Shown here piece by piece: positions 51,001-62,656 of a stretch of DNA of 64,000 nt. Under the pieces are notes generated by a model. It was not told the origin of the DNA. It did not search any database and worked only from the letters and a program-made list of their open reading frames with translations. Origin of the DNA: Stenopsyche tienmushanensis (Eukaryota > Arthropoda > Insecta > Trichoptera > Stenopsychidae); NCBI GenBank assembly GCA_008973525.1, contig WACJ01000406.1, positions 1,612,001 through 1,676,000 of the forward strand, given 5' to 3'. A program made the translations under genes and the position numbers. How positions within the stretch are numbered: position 1 is the first letter of the stretch; every line of letters begins with the position of its first letter.

Positions 51001-54000
51001 TCTAAGGTCGCCTTAGTAGTCATAATGCAAGATCTTATGATTTATCAATGGAGACCTTTTCTTGCCTGAAATTTTACATACATACATGAGCACTACGATA
51101 ATAATGTTGTAATTTGGCGATTTTATATAAAAAAAAAAATCATACACAAATACATTTTAATAGCAAAAATCGTTGAACGATCTATATTGTTTGCATTTAT
51201 CTTTCCAATTTAGAAATTTTTCGATTTACGGCCTATAATGTTTTGTTATACGGCCAAAAAATTTGCATTACGGCCAACTTTTCCGCAACATATCTACAGG
51301 CCGCAAAGCGAAGTATGATATTATAGATGTTAATATACAATTCTGCTTGGTTGGATGTATTTTTAAAATATCCCAACCTAATCCCTAATGTGCCACCTGA
51401 CATTTATCGATTTTGACGCATTTTGATAGATTAATATGTCAGTTTAGATTTACGATATGATCATTGAACTCAAGAGTTATCAGCTTAAAATTTGGATACA
51501 TCCAAAATTTCAATGCGTTGTATCGCATGTTATAAATCAAGCTAAAGCTATGATGCATTAACGCCTGGTTGAAATTTCGTCGGATTGTAATGATTTAAAT
51601 TTTTAAAGCTAGTTTGAGATCTGAATAAGGGCGAGGAATGTAATGAAAGCTCTTTAAAAATTATGATTTAAGAGTGGGTTGTTTGCGTCAAACAATTTGT
51701 AGCGTGTTTTTACGACATCGCCATTAGATAACAATTTCGGAGCTTTCTCACCCTTTCCGATGAAACACATTTGAGATCGAAACGTGATGAGAATGAAAAC
51801 GTTCGATTTACGCTTGGAAAATATTTTTTGGATATTTTGCATTAGCTTTGTGAATATAGTCAAACGAATGCATTACTCTTGTAGGGGTGCAAAATTTGAT
51901 TAAAAGCTACAATTCAACAAATTTGTTGATGCCATTGGAGGCGATGAAGTGGCAACATGAAGGAAACATGATATTAAATTTCCCATGTGAGCTTTCATAA
52001 TAACATTATGTACTTTACATGGGAAATGTATGAACAAAAAGAATAGAAACGCATGCATTATTGCATTTTTCTTGCACATTTCACGTCAGCTGCAATATTC
52101 TGAGCATAAAAAGGCCACAATATAAACGGTTATGAGATTATTAGCTGCCTAACCGCATTTTTTAAACTGCGCAATGCTTTTAAGGTTGTTAATTCTCATG
52201 AAACGCCGTGAAAGAAGCATTATTGCTTTTGAGGAAAACATCAACTTGACCAAATAAAGACCATTGTGTCCGTAATTTGCTGTGTAAAGTTTCAAAATAC
52301 AACTACAAAAGAACGTGTCACGAACAACAAATTGTCTAAATATACAATAACTTCATTAAATTGAATTGTTTTTGTATTCCGGGAGTTTTGTGGAGTTTGT
52401 CCCTAATGTGCGAACCCTTGTCAATCTTTGTATTTTTGAACCCAGTGGAGATTTCAAAGCATTTATTCGGCTTTCGAACAATACTTGTACTGCATACCAA
52501 ATCAAATTTGTACAAATCCAACAGCAATAAATTCGTATCTAGTTCACACGATTATGGTATCCAAATAATTCGATTGAAATCTTTTATACCGATTCAATAA
52601 TTCACTTCTAAGCCATGCTTTGGCATGTATCAATGAATTTCGATTTAAATCTGGAATCATCATATTGATATTGACGAATATAGGTTAAATTTGAATCAAA
52701 GACACGTGTATTGCATTTAACATTTGTATTAGTACTGTAAATTAGCCAAGCCAGGTCAATTAAGTCTTTTGGAACCGAGAGACTTCAAATTTGCCATAAA
52801 TTCGAATACATTCGACGTCGACTAATGTAAACTAGAAGGAAGTTATCGGTTTTAAGAACCCCCAAGGATCAGCCGCGGCATTCGTCCACGATAAGTTTTA
52901 ATCGAATCGCCGTCCTTTAATGAGCGATCATAAAGTAAAAATACGCACACACGAAGCTGAATTCGAATCCGAATCGTCTTCTTTAAATATGACGATGGAA
53001 TCAATCTTTAATTCTCATTATGCGTATGTTTGTATAGCACTCGATGTCTTCAATGGGGAATCGATTTTTGTATGTACCATCTGTGAATAACGTTTGTGTT
53101 CGATCGGTTGTGTTTGTTTGCTTCGGTGCTTCGATTCGATATATGAATCGATGATGAATGTCTGAGGACGAAATGAATGTCCCTTTGTCCTCAAAGATGG
53201 AATGGATGAGGAAGGCTTTAAAAATAAAGTATTGTTTGCGCCTGACAGATGTCGGCCATGTTGTGCCCGTACAGGGGGTTGTTTTTAAAGATGCATTTCT
53301 CAGATGCATCCCTTTGGCCTTTGGAATCTGTGGGAATATTTTTAGACTTTGCGAAGCTCGAATAATAGTTACATTTGCCCCTAGTAACAATGCTTTGGGA
53401 CATTGATTAATTTTTACGCTTGAAAGACTCTTGGAAAGTTTAACCAACAGGACTTTGAAGAATTTTAACAAAGTGGAAAGTTATTAAAATACAATCAATA
53501 TATCCTGGGGGTATTCCGAAAAAAAAAAAATGAAAACATCCAACTGGAAGATGGCCATTATATATGGAAAAAAAACCTTTTGAGATTGTTAACTTTTTAG
53601 AACACGTAATTTTTAATGAATCAATATTTTTTAACGTTACTAAATATGCTTTTACTTTTTTATTTACAGCTAGCTGCAAGCAGTATGGACACTCATGTTG
53701 GGGAGGTCAGTATCAATTTGTTTTTATTTATTATAACGAAGCTATTTAAATCTCACAATGGATTTGACCTTATCATCAGACATAATCAATATTCGGTAAT
53801 CCATAAGAATGTTTTTCAACGTGACTGAGTTAATAAACTAGGATGTGGTTTTATAGGGTCAAGATCCATTGTTGGGGTGTTTATTTAGGATTTATTCCGG
53901 ATTTCCGGATAATTCATATTAAATCGAATTTAATCAAGTTTATTTAATGCAGGCCATGGAAAAAGAGGAATCCCTGAAAAATTTCAAGCTATCGATGACA

Positions 54001-54802
54001 ACTGGTTTTTGTCGAAACTGGCCCAACGCAATCTTAGAAAAGTTCCTTCTGACATGGGGTTGGTTTTTAACGTTAGTATCATCATCAGTCTTTGAAAATA
54101 AATTATTACGAATTGATTCATTTTATGGGGGTGTAAATTCATTATAAATTTAATTTTACAGCGACCTTCTATAGAAGCAATTAAAGAAGCAGCTATGATG
54201 AGACAATTAGGTCGTGGTATTCCAAACAGCTTTGAAAGCTCCAGTGAAAGGCGAGATTTCCTCCAAGGAAACATAGAGTAAGTTTTTTTTAAACAATAAA
54301 TAAAAAGAAAATACAACCATTTAGACTTTTAGTGAATAATGGTTACCATTTGATATGGGAGGAAGTTTTTATGTCGTATGAATAAATATTTGATTAAAGC
54401 CAAATTAAGCACCTATTGTTTCATGGGTAAAAATCAATAGAGTCACACTGCTATTTGAACGATGAATAATTGCTTCGGATGACGCGTTTTAATTTTAGTT
54501 CGATTCTAAAAGCCCCCACAATCAAAAATAACACACAAATCGACGACACAATTATCAATCTAATCAATTATGTGTTTTTTAGGTCAGATAATTACGAAGA
54601 CAAGCCCGTAAGAGATGGAAATGTACAAGACATATTGGATTTATCCGACTCTGCGGCACTACCGGAAAAATTTGATCTTCTCCAAATTCTGGTAAATTTT
54701 CATTACATCATCGGCGAAATTTAATAATTTAAATATGAATTTAATTAATTAATATAAATATTCTTCCTCTTGCAGAAAAACAGCAATCCCGTTCAACAAT
54801 AA
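48011..54802 (+). CDS. CCHa1: CCHamide-1-type neuropeptide precursor, six coding exons
   Basis: Predicted preprohormone of 164 residues, secreted and processed to a short amidated ligand; CCHamides act on bombesin-type G-protein-coupled receptors in insect brain and gut (family knowledge). Coding exons: 48011-48098, 53670-53705, 53953-54071, 54162-54277, 54583-54691 and 54776-54802, all joined at AG/GT borders with the frame kept (intron phases 1,1,0,2,0). Residues 1-30 are a signal peptide with a hydrophobic core (IISTLGIILVFCL) ending Ala-Ala-Ala. Residues 31-43 are SCKQYGHSCWGGH, then Gly44 (amide donor) and Lys45-Arg46 (cleavage). The published Drosophila CCHamide-1 is SCLEYGHSCWGAH-amide: same length, same Cys spacing, same YGHSCWG core. 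The rest (residues 47-164) is an acidic spacer with further basic pairs (70-71, 110-111) but no second Cys-Cys peptide. The stop is TAA. An alternative donor at 54063 would remove three residues. Confidence in family is high; exact exon 4 donor is less sure. Confidence 0.93.
48099..53669 (+). other. Large intron of the CCHamide gene
   Basis: This 5.6-kb phase-1 intron runs from GTAGGA after the signal-peptide exon to TTTACAG before the microexon. I see no transposon, terminal inverted repeat or reverse-transcriptase remnant in it, unlike the flanks. It contains a few chance frames, such as 49095-49436 (+) and 53001-53471 (-), none with a recognisable motif. Some patches (around 49080-49430 and 53150-53410) are less AT-rich and could hold enhancers, but nothing specific can be read. 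Confidence 0.75.
53670..53705 (+). other. 36-nt microexon encoding the CCHamide core
   Basis: Bases between TTTACAG and GTCAG encode SCKQYGHSCWG plus split codons at both ends. Both flanking introns are phase 1 and 36 is divisible by three, so skipping this exon would keep the reading frame while deleting both cysteines. Confidence 0.85.
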
Positions 54803-55293
54803 GTTTTACATGCTTATTTAAACAACACTTTGGTGGGATTCTTTTAATTGGATTATCACACTTTATCTGACAATTTGAGCTCATTAATTTATTTTATTTC
54901 ATAAGCCTAAGCTAGGATTTATTTATTTATTTTTATTTATTTATTTATTTATGTATTTATGTATTTAATGCAAATGGATCTTTGGTATGTATATATGAAA
55001 ACATGGCTGGATATATATACCACACTGCATTTGCCGAGACTTATACAGTATTATAGGCTAGTTTACGTTTATCTAAGTCATTAGTTTATTTTATTTATTT
55101 ATTTTTTTATACAATAATTTATTGAATATTTTAAGATATTTATTTTTTTATTGGAGAGTCTTCTGCATTGGGAAAAATTGAATGTTTAATTTTTACGAAA
55201 ATTCAATCAGTTGTATTTTTAGCGATTGTAATATTAAGAGTTTATAACATGTGTTTGTATAACTGTTGTTAGCATTATGTAAATTATAATAAA
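54803..55293 (+). other. 3' UTR and poly(A) signal of the CCHamide gene
   Basis: After the TAA stop the sequence is AT-rich with a TTTA/TATT low-complexity run (about 54909-54970). The first well-placed AATAAA downstream that I would choose is at 55288-55293, in ATAATAAACG. The 3' end is therefore probably near 55310; this is inference. Confidence 0.45.
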
Positions 55294-55299
55294 CGTTCA

Positions 55300-55790
55300 A
55301 TTGCAAATTTTGACTTTTTACTATTTACGCATTTAACTGGATGTTTTCAATAAATAATTTTATGCTTTAATTTATGCACTTAATGCCTTAAAAAACATAA
55401 TATTTATTAAGAACATAAGAATTGATAACATTATTTATCTCCAAATCAATAAAATAAACAATATTAAAATTGACTTAACACTTAAGACCCTGCTGAATCG
55501 GACGAATTTTAATTCCGCGCGGTTTTTACAAAACTATTTATAATTTGTTTTATATTAATGCTACTTTAGTAAAATAAGAAGTTTAATAAAGCGTATAGTG
55601 TAGTGTATACGTATTTAAAATAATTAAATCATAAATAAATCTATAAAGTTGAAAAATCAATGATTTATTAAAAAAAAAAAAATCTAAAAAAGGAACACAA
55701 ATAGACATGTTTTTATTAATTTCACAAAAATATTATTTTTAAGTTGTTTTTTTTTTTAGGTAAGGACAATAAAGCGACAATTTTATACAG
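55300..55790. other. No gene seen
   Basis: Very AT-rich DNA downstream of the CCHamide poly(A) signal. Confidence 0.5.
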
Positions 55791-56850
55791 ATAGATGTGT
55801 TCCGCGAATATTCACACAAAAAGAAATTGCACAAAAAAAGCTATGACTTACATAGAAAAAGTGAAGATGCGTTCCATGGATTTTAAAAACCGTATAACTT
55901 TGAAACAGCTATATAAAATACATCTAAAATCGCATAAAAAAAACAATAAGGCAACAAAAAAACATTTAAAGGACGTCTTGCATCATTGGTAGAATTTCAA
56001 GGATGTCTGACATCTGGCATCTCAAATGCCAGATATTCACTAGAGAAATACTTATTATTTTAATTACAAACTATCATCGCTTTATGATAATTTTCGTTGC
56101 GATTTTCGATACGACTTAAAATTGTTCTCTTCTTTGGAAGTAATAGTATACCCAGTGTCAATGTCATCTTTGTTTTGTGTAGATTTTCTCTTTTCAACAA
56201 TATAATTCATAATTATTAAAGATGTCTCTATAGACCCTAACTCAAAAAAAAATGGCGACAGTCTAAAAAAAATTCAAGTCATTTTTTGACCTTATTTTGT
56301 TCCAGTTAAATTGTTAAAAAATTAATTTTGACATAAATCTGGTAGGAATATTAGAGGGTTATATAGAAAAGATTTGTACCCAGTTTGAAATAAATAAATT
56401 AATTAAAGCCTAAGATATGATATCAACCGTGTTGAAAAAAGTAGTTTCGAAAAAAGCGCATTAAAAAATTTCATTATGATGGGACCGTCCAAGTTGCCAC
56501 CTCACTAAAATAGCTATAACTCCGTAAGTATTTGGAAATTTTTGAAATTCCTTTGGATAATGTATTTTTATGTATGTATTGTAAGTCGAAACATTGAAAA
56601 AATACAAAAGTCAATTTTTTCAAAAATCTAAACCAGAATAACAGGCGCGGTCGTAATTCGGCGATAGCAGATTTATTTCCTATTTTATCCAATATATCTT
56701 GATACATACTCTTTATGAAATTAAAAAAAAAATGATTTAAAAAAATGCTTTAAAAAAACCGCATAACTTCGAAATCGCACAAAAAGAAGTTTGAGTCTAT
56801 TTATTTTTTTACTTTTTAATTTTTTTTTATACATTTTGAAAATGTCAATA
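55790..56850. repeat. Long dispersed repeat R, copy 2
   Basis: Matches 29090-29850 but is longer, with extra segments at about 56120-56205 and 56300-56430. It keeps the CTGGCAT/ATGCCAG hairpin (about 56014) and the TAGCTATAACTCCGTAAGTA box (about 56510). Confidence 0.8.
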
Positions 56851-59000
56851 AACATCTGAAAAAAAATGTATTTTAAAAATATTTTCTCTTTTTTTTAATT
56901 CGAAAATCAAACATTTTTACATTTTTTTAAAATCCGTTCTAATTTTGGAAAGAAATATATTTCTTTTTCTTATATTCGATTTTCTAAGGGCTGAAGTAAA
57001 CAAAGAGGATTGTGTTGGTACACTCATGAATAATAAATAGAGTTGGGTGTGCTTTATGTATAATTACAAGAAAATTTACAACCCAAAAAAAAAAAGAAAT
57101 AGAAACCATTTTAAAGCATAGTATTGTGAGATATAAAAAACATGTAACACCATAATGAGATTTAAACTAAAGAAAAAAATCGTATTGTGTGCGAGAGCGG
57201 GTCCCTGAGTGTTAAGATAAAAGCAAAAAATTAATTTAGCGCATTACAAAACCATTTTTCCTAATATTTTAATACAAATATCAGCAAATTTATAGAGACA
57301 TCTATAGGAAAAATTTTACATGACAAAGAAAATTTTCGAACCATTTTCATAGATTTTCCTGTACATTTTCAGCACTAATAAGTTAATATATACAATTATT
57401 TTCATTAATATTGCATAGAGCTCACTTTTAAATTCTAATTTGTATTTTTTCTATCGATCAACAAGTAAAGATGTTGAAGTAACGATGAAGATGTCAGAAA
57501 ATTTTCCTACTTAACAAATTTTCAAATATCAAGAGTCATTGAAAAGGTCAAATTTTATAAAAGAGCATATTATTGTTTTCTCTTCTAAAATATGAATTTC
57601 AATTGTTAAACATGAGAAAACACTCAAGAGTATATAATTTTTATCGAAGAAAAGCCGTTCAAAATCAATTTTTTATGGTTTTCTTGGTATTACATTATTA
57701 TTTAATTTCTATATATAAAGTTAAAAAAATATACTTAAAAATTCGACATACGCACAGGAATACATATAAAGAAGTTATCTTTCCGTGCACTATGTAGCAT
57801 TTGAAAAAAATGATTTGAAGTGTCGTAAAATGCATTTTCGTTGCAGTTAATTAGTCCTTCGATATATCGTCACGTGTAATTGGATCATTAAATGCAGCCG
57901 TGACTATCAGACACAACCAATCACCTTGTTGTTTCCCATCGTCATTCACCGTAAACATCATCGATGTGAACCAATTCCACTTATTTTACACATTTCAACC
58001 CTGTAAAGTCGCAAATTTTTATTAACGAAATAATTCTCAGTCAATTCTGAGGATGAATAATTTAAATATCACATGCGAATCCACACAAAATTTTGTAATT
58101 CAAGTAAATTAGACGTTTGTGTAAATTAATAATTGAACGATATTCGGTATCTTATTCCTATAGATTTGCTTGTTGATATAAGACTTTTTAAAGTCTTGTT
58201 TTACTCGATAATTAATATCGAAATAACCGGACATTGACTGTTCTAAATATTTAAAAAAATCCTTTAATAGTAAGGGTTTCGCTGATATATATAGGTACTT
58301 TTAGGGTTACTTTTCTACGAATCGACAGGTGAAACAACCAATTATCAGAATCGTTTACAGAAACGAAATGTACGCTGCAATGAGTACCGGTGCTTGGCGA
58401 TGCATATTCTGATTGCTTCTCGTAATTAGAAATGTGTTATTAAAGCAAAAGTGCTGAAATCAGTAGGAGTTGAAGATCTTTTTGAATGGCTGAAAATAGA
58501 ATATCATTGAAGTATGTCATAAGCCGGAATCGCATTAATCCTTGGCGAATAGTTGCCAATTATTTTTTACTTAACCGAGAACAAAGGATTATTTCATATC
58601 TGTATAGAGATTCAGACTTATATAAATCCAGGTTTAATGTAACATGCATCGAATCAAAAACAAGATACACCACACGTTTCTCTGTGTAATCAAATTCAAT
58701 GTATTGGCACTTATTTTATGATCTTTTAAGCCGCAGGTAAATGTTAGTTGACTTAGTAATCGTGTCAAGTGCTGTCTGGCAAGTCAAATATTAACGTAAA
58801 GATTATAACCGCGTCACAAATTGAATGACGTAAAATGTCTGCATAAATTATATAAAAGTGACTAAATTTACTTTGAAAAATCAACAATATTGAAAAAATG
58901 AACATCATAAGATATATTGTTATCTTGCAAAAAAAATGCATGGATCTCATGCATTAAATAATTTCATGGTTAAAAAACCACCAAAATCTAAATGCAAATA
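56851..59000. other. No clear gene
   Basis: AT-rich. A less AT-rich patch at about 57845-57990 has a minus-strand frame of about 44 codons (MMFTVNDDGKQQGDWLCLIV at its start). It is unassigned and may be chance or a conserved segment. Confidence 0.4.
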
Positions 59001-59007
59001 TAACTAA

Positions 59008-59330
59008 CGGCTCAAAAAATAGCTGATTTTTAACTTTTTTTTTCACAGTAAATACACAGTATAATGAAATGAATCTCTTTGAGATTATTTATGATATGAT
59101 TATATAATATTAAAAATATAAATTCGTAATTGAAAAAAACATGTATCATAACGTTTTTAAAACATCAAAATGGCATGTCAAAAAAGATGCAAGTCCGCAG
59201 CGTTCATCAGATTTTTCATTCAGACTTACCTGAAAAAAAAAGTCTAAAATATTCTTAATCTGTATGAGTGTCGCTATTATATAACACTCAATTAATACTT
59301 TTATTTTTTAAAAAAATGGGGCTGGTTTAA
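59008..59330. repeat. Dispersed repeat S, copy 2
   Basis: Second copy of the 38645-38856 repeat, with an insertion of about 120 bases after the AGTAAATACACAGTATAATG box. Confidence 0.7.
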
Positions 59331-59752
59331 ACAAAAATTGGAAAAAAACCACCTTTTTTTGGGGGTATTTTTTAATGTAAAACGTTAGATAAAATAAATA
59401 TTTTAACCTGATTTTACAAACTATCATAGCTACACATATGTAAATTTATCTCGTAAAATTTCAGATCAATCGGTGACTTGATTTTTCCACCACATCTAAA
59501 AATGTCATTTCGAGAAAAATGCGTTTAATGTTTTAAGTACTGAAAAATTGTTGAAAATGATAATATACTATTAATCAGAGATTCCAACTACATAAAAAAA
59601 TCCTTCAGCTATCTCAAGCTTTTCGTTTTTGGCTGATCTGGCGTATCTGTGAGCTGTTCTAGCTTATTTAGAAGATTCGGGGCCTCGACAGTTAGCAAGG
59701 CGTATAAGACATCTTACATCTTCTCATATTCGGAACCTGAATAATGGCACCA

Positions 59753-60045
59753 ATCGGCATTAAATTAAAATCTACAAAGCTGATTTTTTTCTTTACAAGT
59801 AGCTTACGTTAATTATTGTTAAATAAACATCGTCTATTTTCGATACAAATTGGCTAGGGCTTAAATAGACTTGGCTAATATTGTATCGCGGGAACTTGAT
59901 TGAAGTATTGTAACATTCAAAGCATTGCAATATTAAGCACATATAATCTTTATTATAAGCAGCTATAGCATAGTTTCAGTCTTGTAGGTATAAGATATTT
60001 ACTTACAGGTCTCAAAAATTGTTATAAATGTCGGCCATAACATCA
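59753..60045. repeat. Dispersed repeat T, copy 2
   Basis: Second copy of the 43788-44005 repeat, with a longer middle part. Confidence 0.7.
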
Positions 60046-60755
60046 TCTTTATAGGAATACTTATACAAATAATGTAAATCAAGAGGTTTATATATAGAAC
60101 AATATTTCTTTTACTATTATTGTATATTTTACTTAGAATTATGCCCAATAAATAATGCAATCAACGTATTTATCATATCGTAAATTTTAAAACAATGTTT
60201 GAATCCTAATCAACAGTATTAGAGTGCTAATCTAAATTAGTGTAATCGTTTATATTGCGGAATAAATTTCAATTCTTGTAATATCATTTGACAGTGAATT
60301 CATATTAAATATTCAGTTCGAATAGACTTTGGTCGACTTATTTCTCAATTAATTGGGGCGAAACTATTGCAAGAATTAATATGTATTAGTGCTTATATTA
60401 TGAATAGAATTTGTGTGCAAAATATAGGATTATTCATTTAAAAATTCTGTCAATCAGGTCAGGATTACATTTCAGGTTTAACTTACAATTTATACTATTT
60501 TAGTACGAATCAATATGATACATTTTATATTTTTATCTGTATTTTACGCACCTTTTGTACAATGTCTGAAGATGGTCATAAAATTATATGCAGACATTTT
60601 ATTTGCTCTTAAACACGTGTAACAATGTGAAATTGTTTTAGTGTATAACACCTGTTTAGTGTTCAAAGATCGTTCAAAGACTCAAATGGCAGATATGAGT
60701 TCATGATAATATTTTTTGTATTTTGAAACATATTATGAATTCGATACTTTGCAAT

Positions 60756-61208
60756 CTATGCCTTTAAGCCGGCCACAATGGCGGAATTCACATTCCAGTC
60801 CACACGATTAAAGCACTGGAATACTGCTCGTGGAAAATGATTAAAAACAGCTATCCCTAATGAAAATCCATATATGGTACACCCCAAAGAAAGCACATGA
60901 ATATGTTTCGCCATTTTATTCAGTGATATATTGTTATATCGCAATTTCATCGGGGTGTTTTTGTTTCGCAGGCAAATGATTAGATTTGGTTCGCCCAATT
61001 CGTCTATATATTGACTCGAATATACTATTTGTTTCCACTGTGAAATTATTTCATTGAAGCACACGAAATATAAGCACATTAGATATAAAAACCCCCAAAT
61101 TACCGACATTTCATTGAATGCTTTCATCGCGAGAATCGCTTTTTCGACAGTTTCGCACGTTACAGTGACGAAATGACTGACCCAACAAAAATTAGCCAAA
61201 TGGAGGTG
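60756..61208 (-). CDS. Unassigned frame with two hydrophobic helices
   Basis: The minus frame stays open for about 150 codons between stops, unusually long for this base composition. The start listed (61199) would be a TTG; there is no ATG at the front, and a possible acceptor CGTTAG lies just upstream at about 61209, so this may be an internal exon. Hydrophobic stretches are VIWGFLYLMCLYFVCF and IHVLSLGCTIYGFSLGIAVF. The order of a helix, a charged loop and another helix is reminiscent of insect chemoreceptors (odorant or gustatory), but no diagnostic motif is present and I could not find further exons. It may be a decayed receptor fragment or chance. Confidence 0.25.
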   Translation of the reverse strand, partial: HLHLANFCWVSHFVTVTCETVEKAILAMKAFNEMSVIWGFLYLMCLYFVCFNEIISQWKQIVYSSQYIDELGEPNLIICLRNKNTPMKLRYNNISLNKMAKHIHVLSLGCTIYGFSLGIAVFNHFPRAVFQCFNRVDWNVNSAIVAGLKA

Positions 61209-61981
61209 CTAACGAGATGGATTTTCTTTGGCATGCTCTGAAAGATTTCGGCTCCGAAAAAATGGCACATCATAAAAAATAAATATAAATAAATTTATGC
61301 TATACTTTTCCGATTTATGCATCGTAAAAATTCGATACAAACACGACGATGGTCTCTTATTTTTTAAAGTGTCATAACATAACGGGATACGATCAATAAA
61401 ATAGCTATCTTTCAGCTATCAAATGGTGTGATAAACCAAAAAATGTTATTTCAATTGCTTCGAGTATTTTTCAGTACGTATATTTTGTAAGTTTAATACG
61501 TCTTCTTGGGAAATCCTGTTTGTTTTGCATGAGCGATTTTTCCCATATTGGAATATTCCTCCACCATAAGCAAAGTTCAAAGTGCATGTGATTTATATAA
61601 GATACAGATAAGAATATATGAAAAAATATAACTATTACGATTATGTTCAAATAAATAATTATATTTGCCTCAAAACGATGATAATATTGAATTAATCTTT
61701 GAGAAAATATTAAGTATGTTCAGATGTATACATTAATATAATGACCATCATTTTAAGCTTGTCTCTTGAAATAGAAAGAAGGAAATATGTAATCAACAAT
61801 ATGGACTGATGAGCCTTAATTTTACGACTGAAAACCATGACGCGTTTATCGGTACAAATATAATAAATACAAATCAAGCTCATAGTAATATGTTGATCGG
61901 GCATATTTAAACTATATTTCCTCAAATCTAAAATAAAATATTTTTAAAAATTGGCAGCCATTTTATTACCTATTATATTAA

Positions 61982-62656
61982 CCTGTTAAGCGGGGAAGTT
62001 CATTTTCAATAACGCAACATAGAGTGGGCGCGCACATTTTCGTTAGGACGTATATATACGTCCCGCCCACCTGGCGTGAGTTCATATTATTATTTTTTTA
62101 ACCATGCTTAGAATTTATAAAAAAACATTGTAACATATATTTATTTATTTATTTAGATAAAAAACACATAGAAAAGTTAACTAATACTAAACTATTTTTG
62201 TAACCCTTTTTTGTAATAAACTCGACATTTCCTTGGTTTAGTTTCCTTTCATTTGTTCTTTAAAAATGCTTTTCAACTAAGCGTGAGATTTTTGGTCTAA
62301 CACTGTTTTGATGGCATATTTTGGCTTTTTATTATGTGGTCAGAACTGAGCATCAATACGTCTTTTTGTTCTTCCATTTTAAAACTATAAGTTTGCCTTT
62401 GAATCTTACCTTATGCTACTAGTCACCGCTTACCAAGTACACGTTCACTCCAACACAATAGCGAAGTGCAACCAATTTGCTACCTATCTTAAATTCATGT
62501 CAAAACATGTATCGACAACTCACACATTCGTTGAACAAAAAAAAGTTCCGCCTGCTTTAGGACGCAACATATATTTCGAGGACGTATATATACGTCCTAA
62601 CCAATTTCGATGCAGTGTACGTTGGACGTATATATACGTCATGCCTACTTAACAGG
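61982..62656 (-). mobile_element. piggyBac-like element with repeated palindromes
   Basis: Ends CCTGTTAAG and CTTAACAGG form an inverted repeat flanked by TTAA on both sides (61978-61981 and 62657-62660). Three copies of GGACGTATATATACGTCC or a one-base variant lie subterminally, at 62046, 62580 and 62624. The minus-strand interior shows a piggyBac transposase scrap: KGKLIVLKWKNKKTY and CSVLTT, like the family's 'W.DKR.V..LST' block. Length 675 bp; non-autonomous. Confidence 0.88.

Noticed and set aside
53001..53471. 156-codon minus frame just upstream of the microexon
   Set aside because: No recognisable motif and biased composition of a random frame; overlapping frames on both strands are equally open.
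53564..53749. 61-codon frame containing the peptide core
   Set aside because: It reads through both splice sites and into intron; the true product uses only 36 of its bases.
54900..55100. TTTA/TATT runs resembling a retrotransposon tail
   Set aside because: They lie in the AT-rich 3' UTR of the CCHamide gene, with no element sequence attached.
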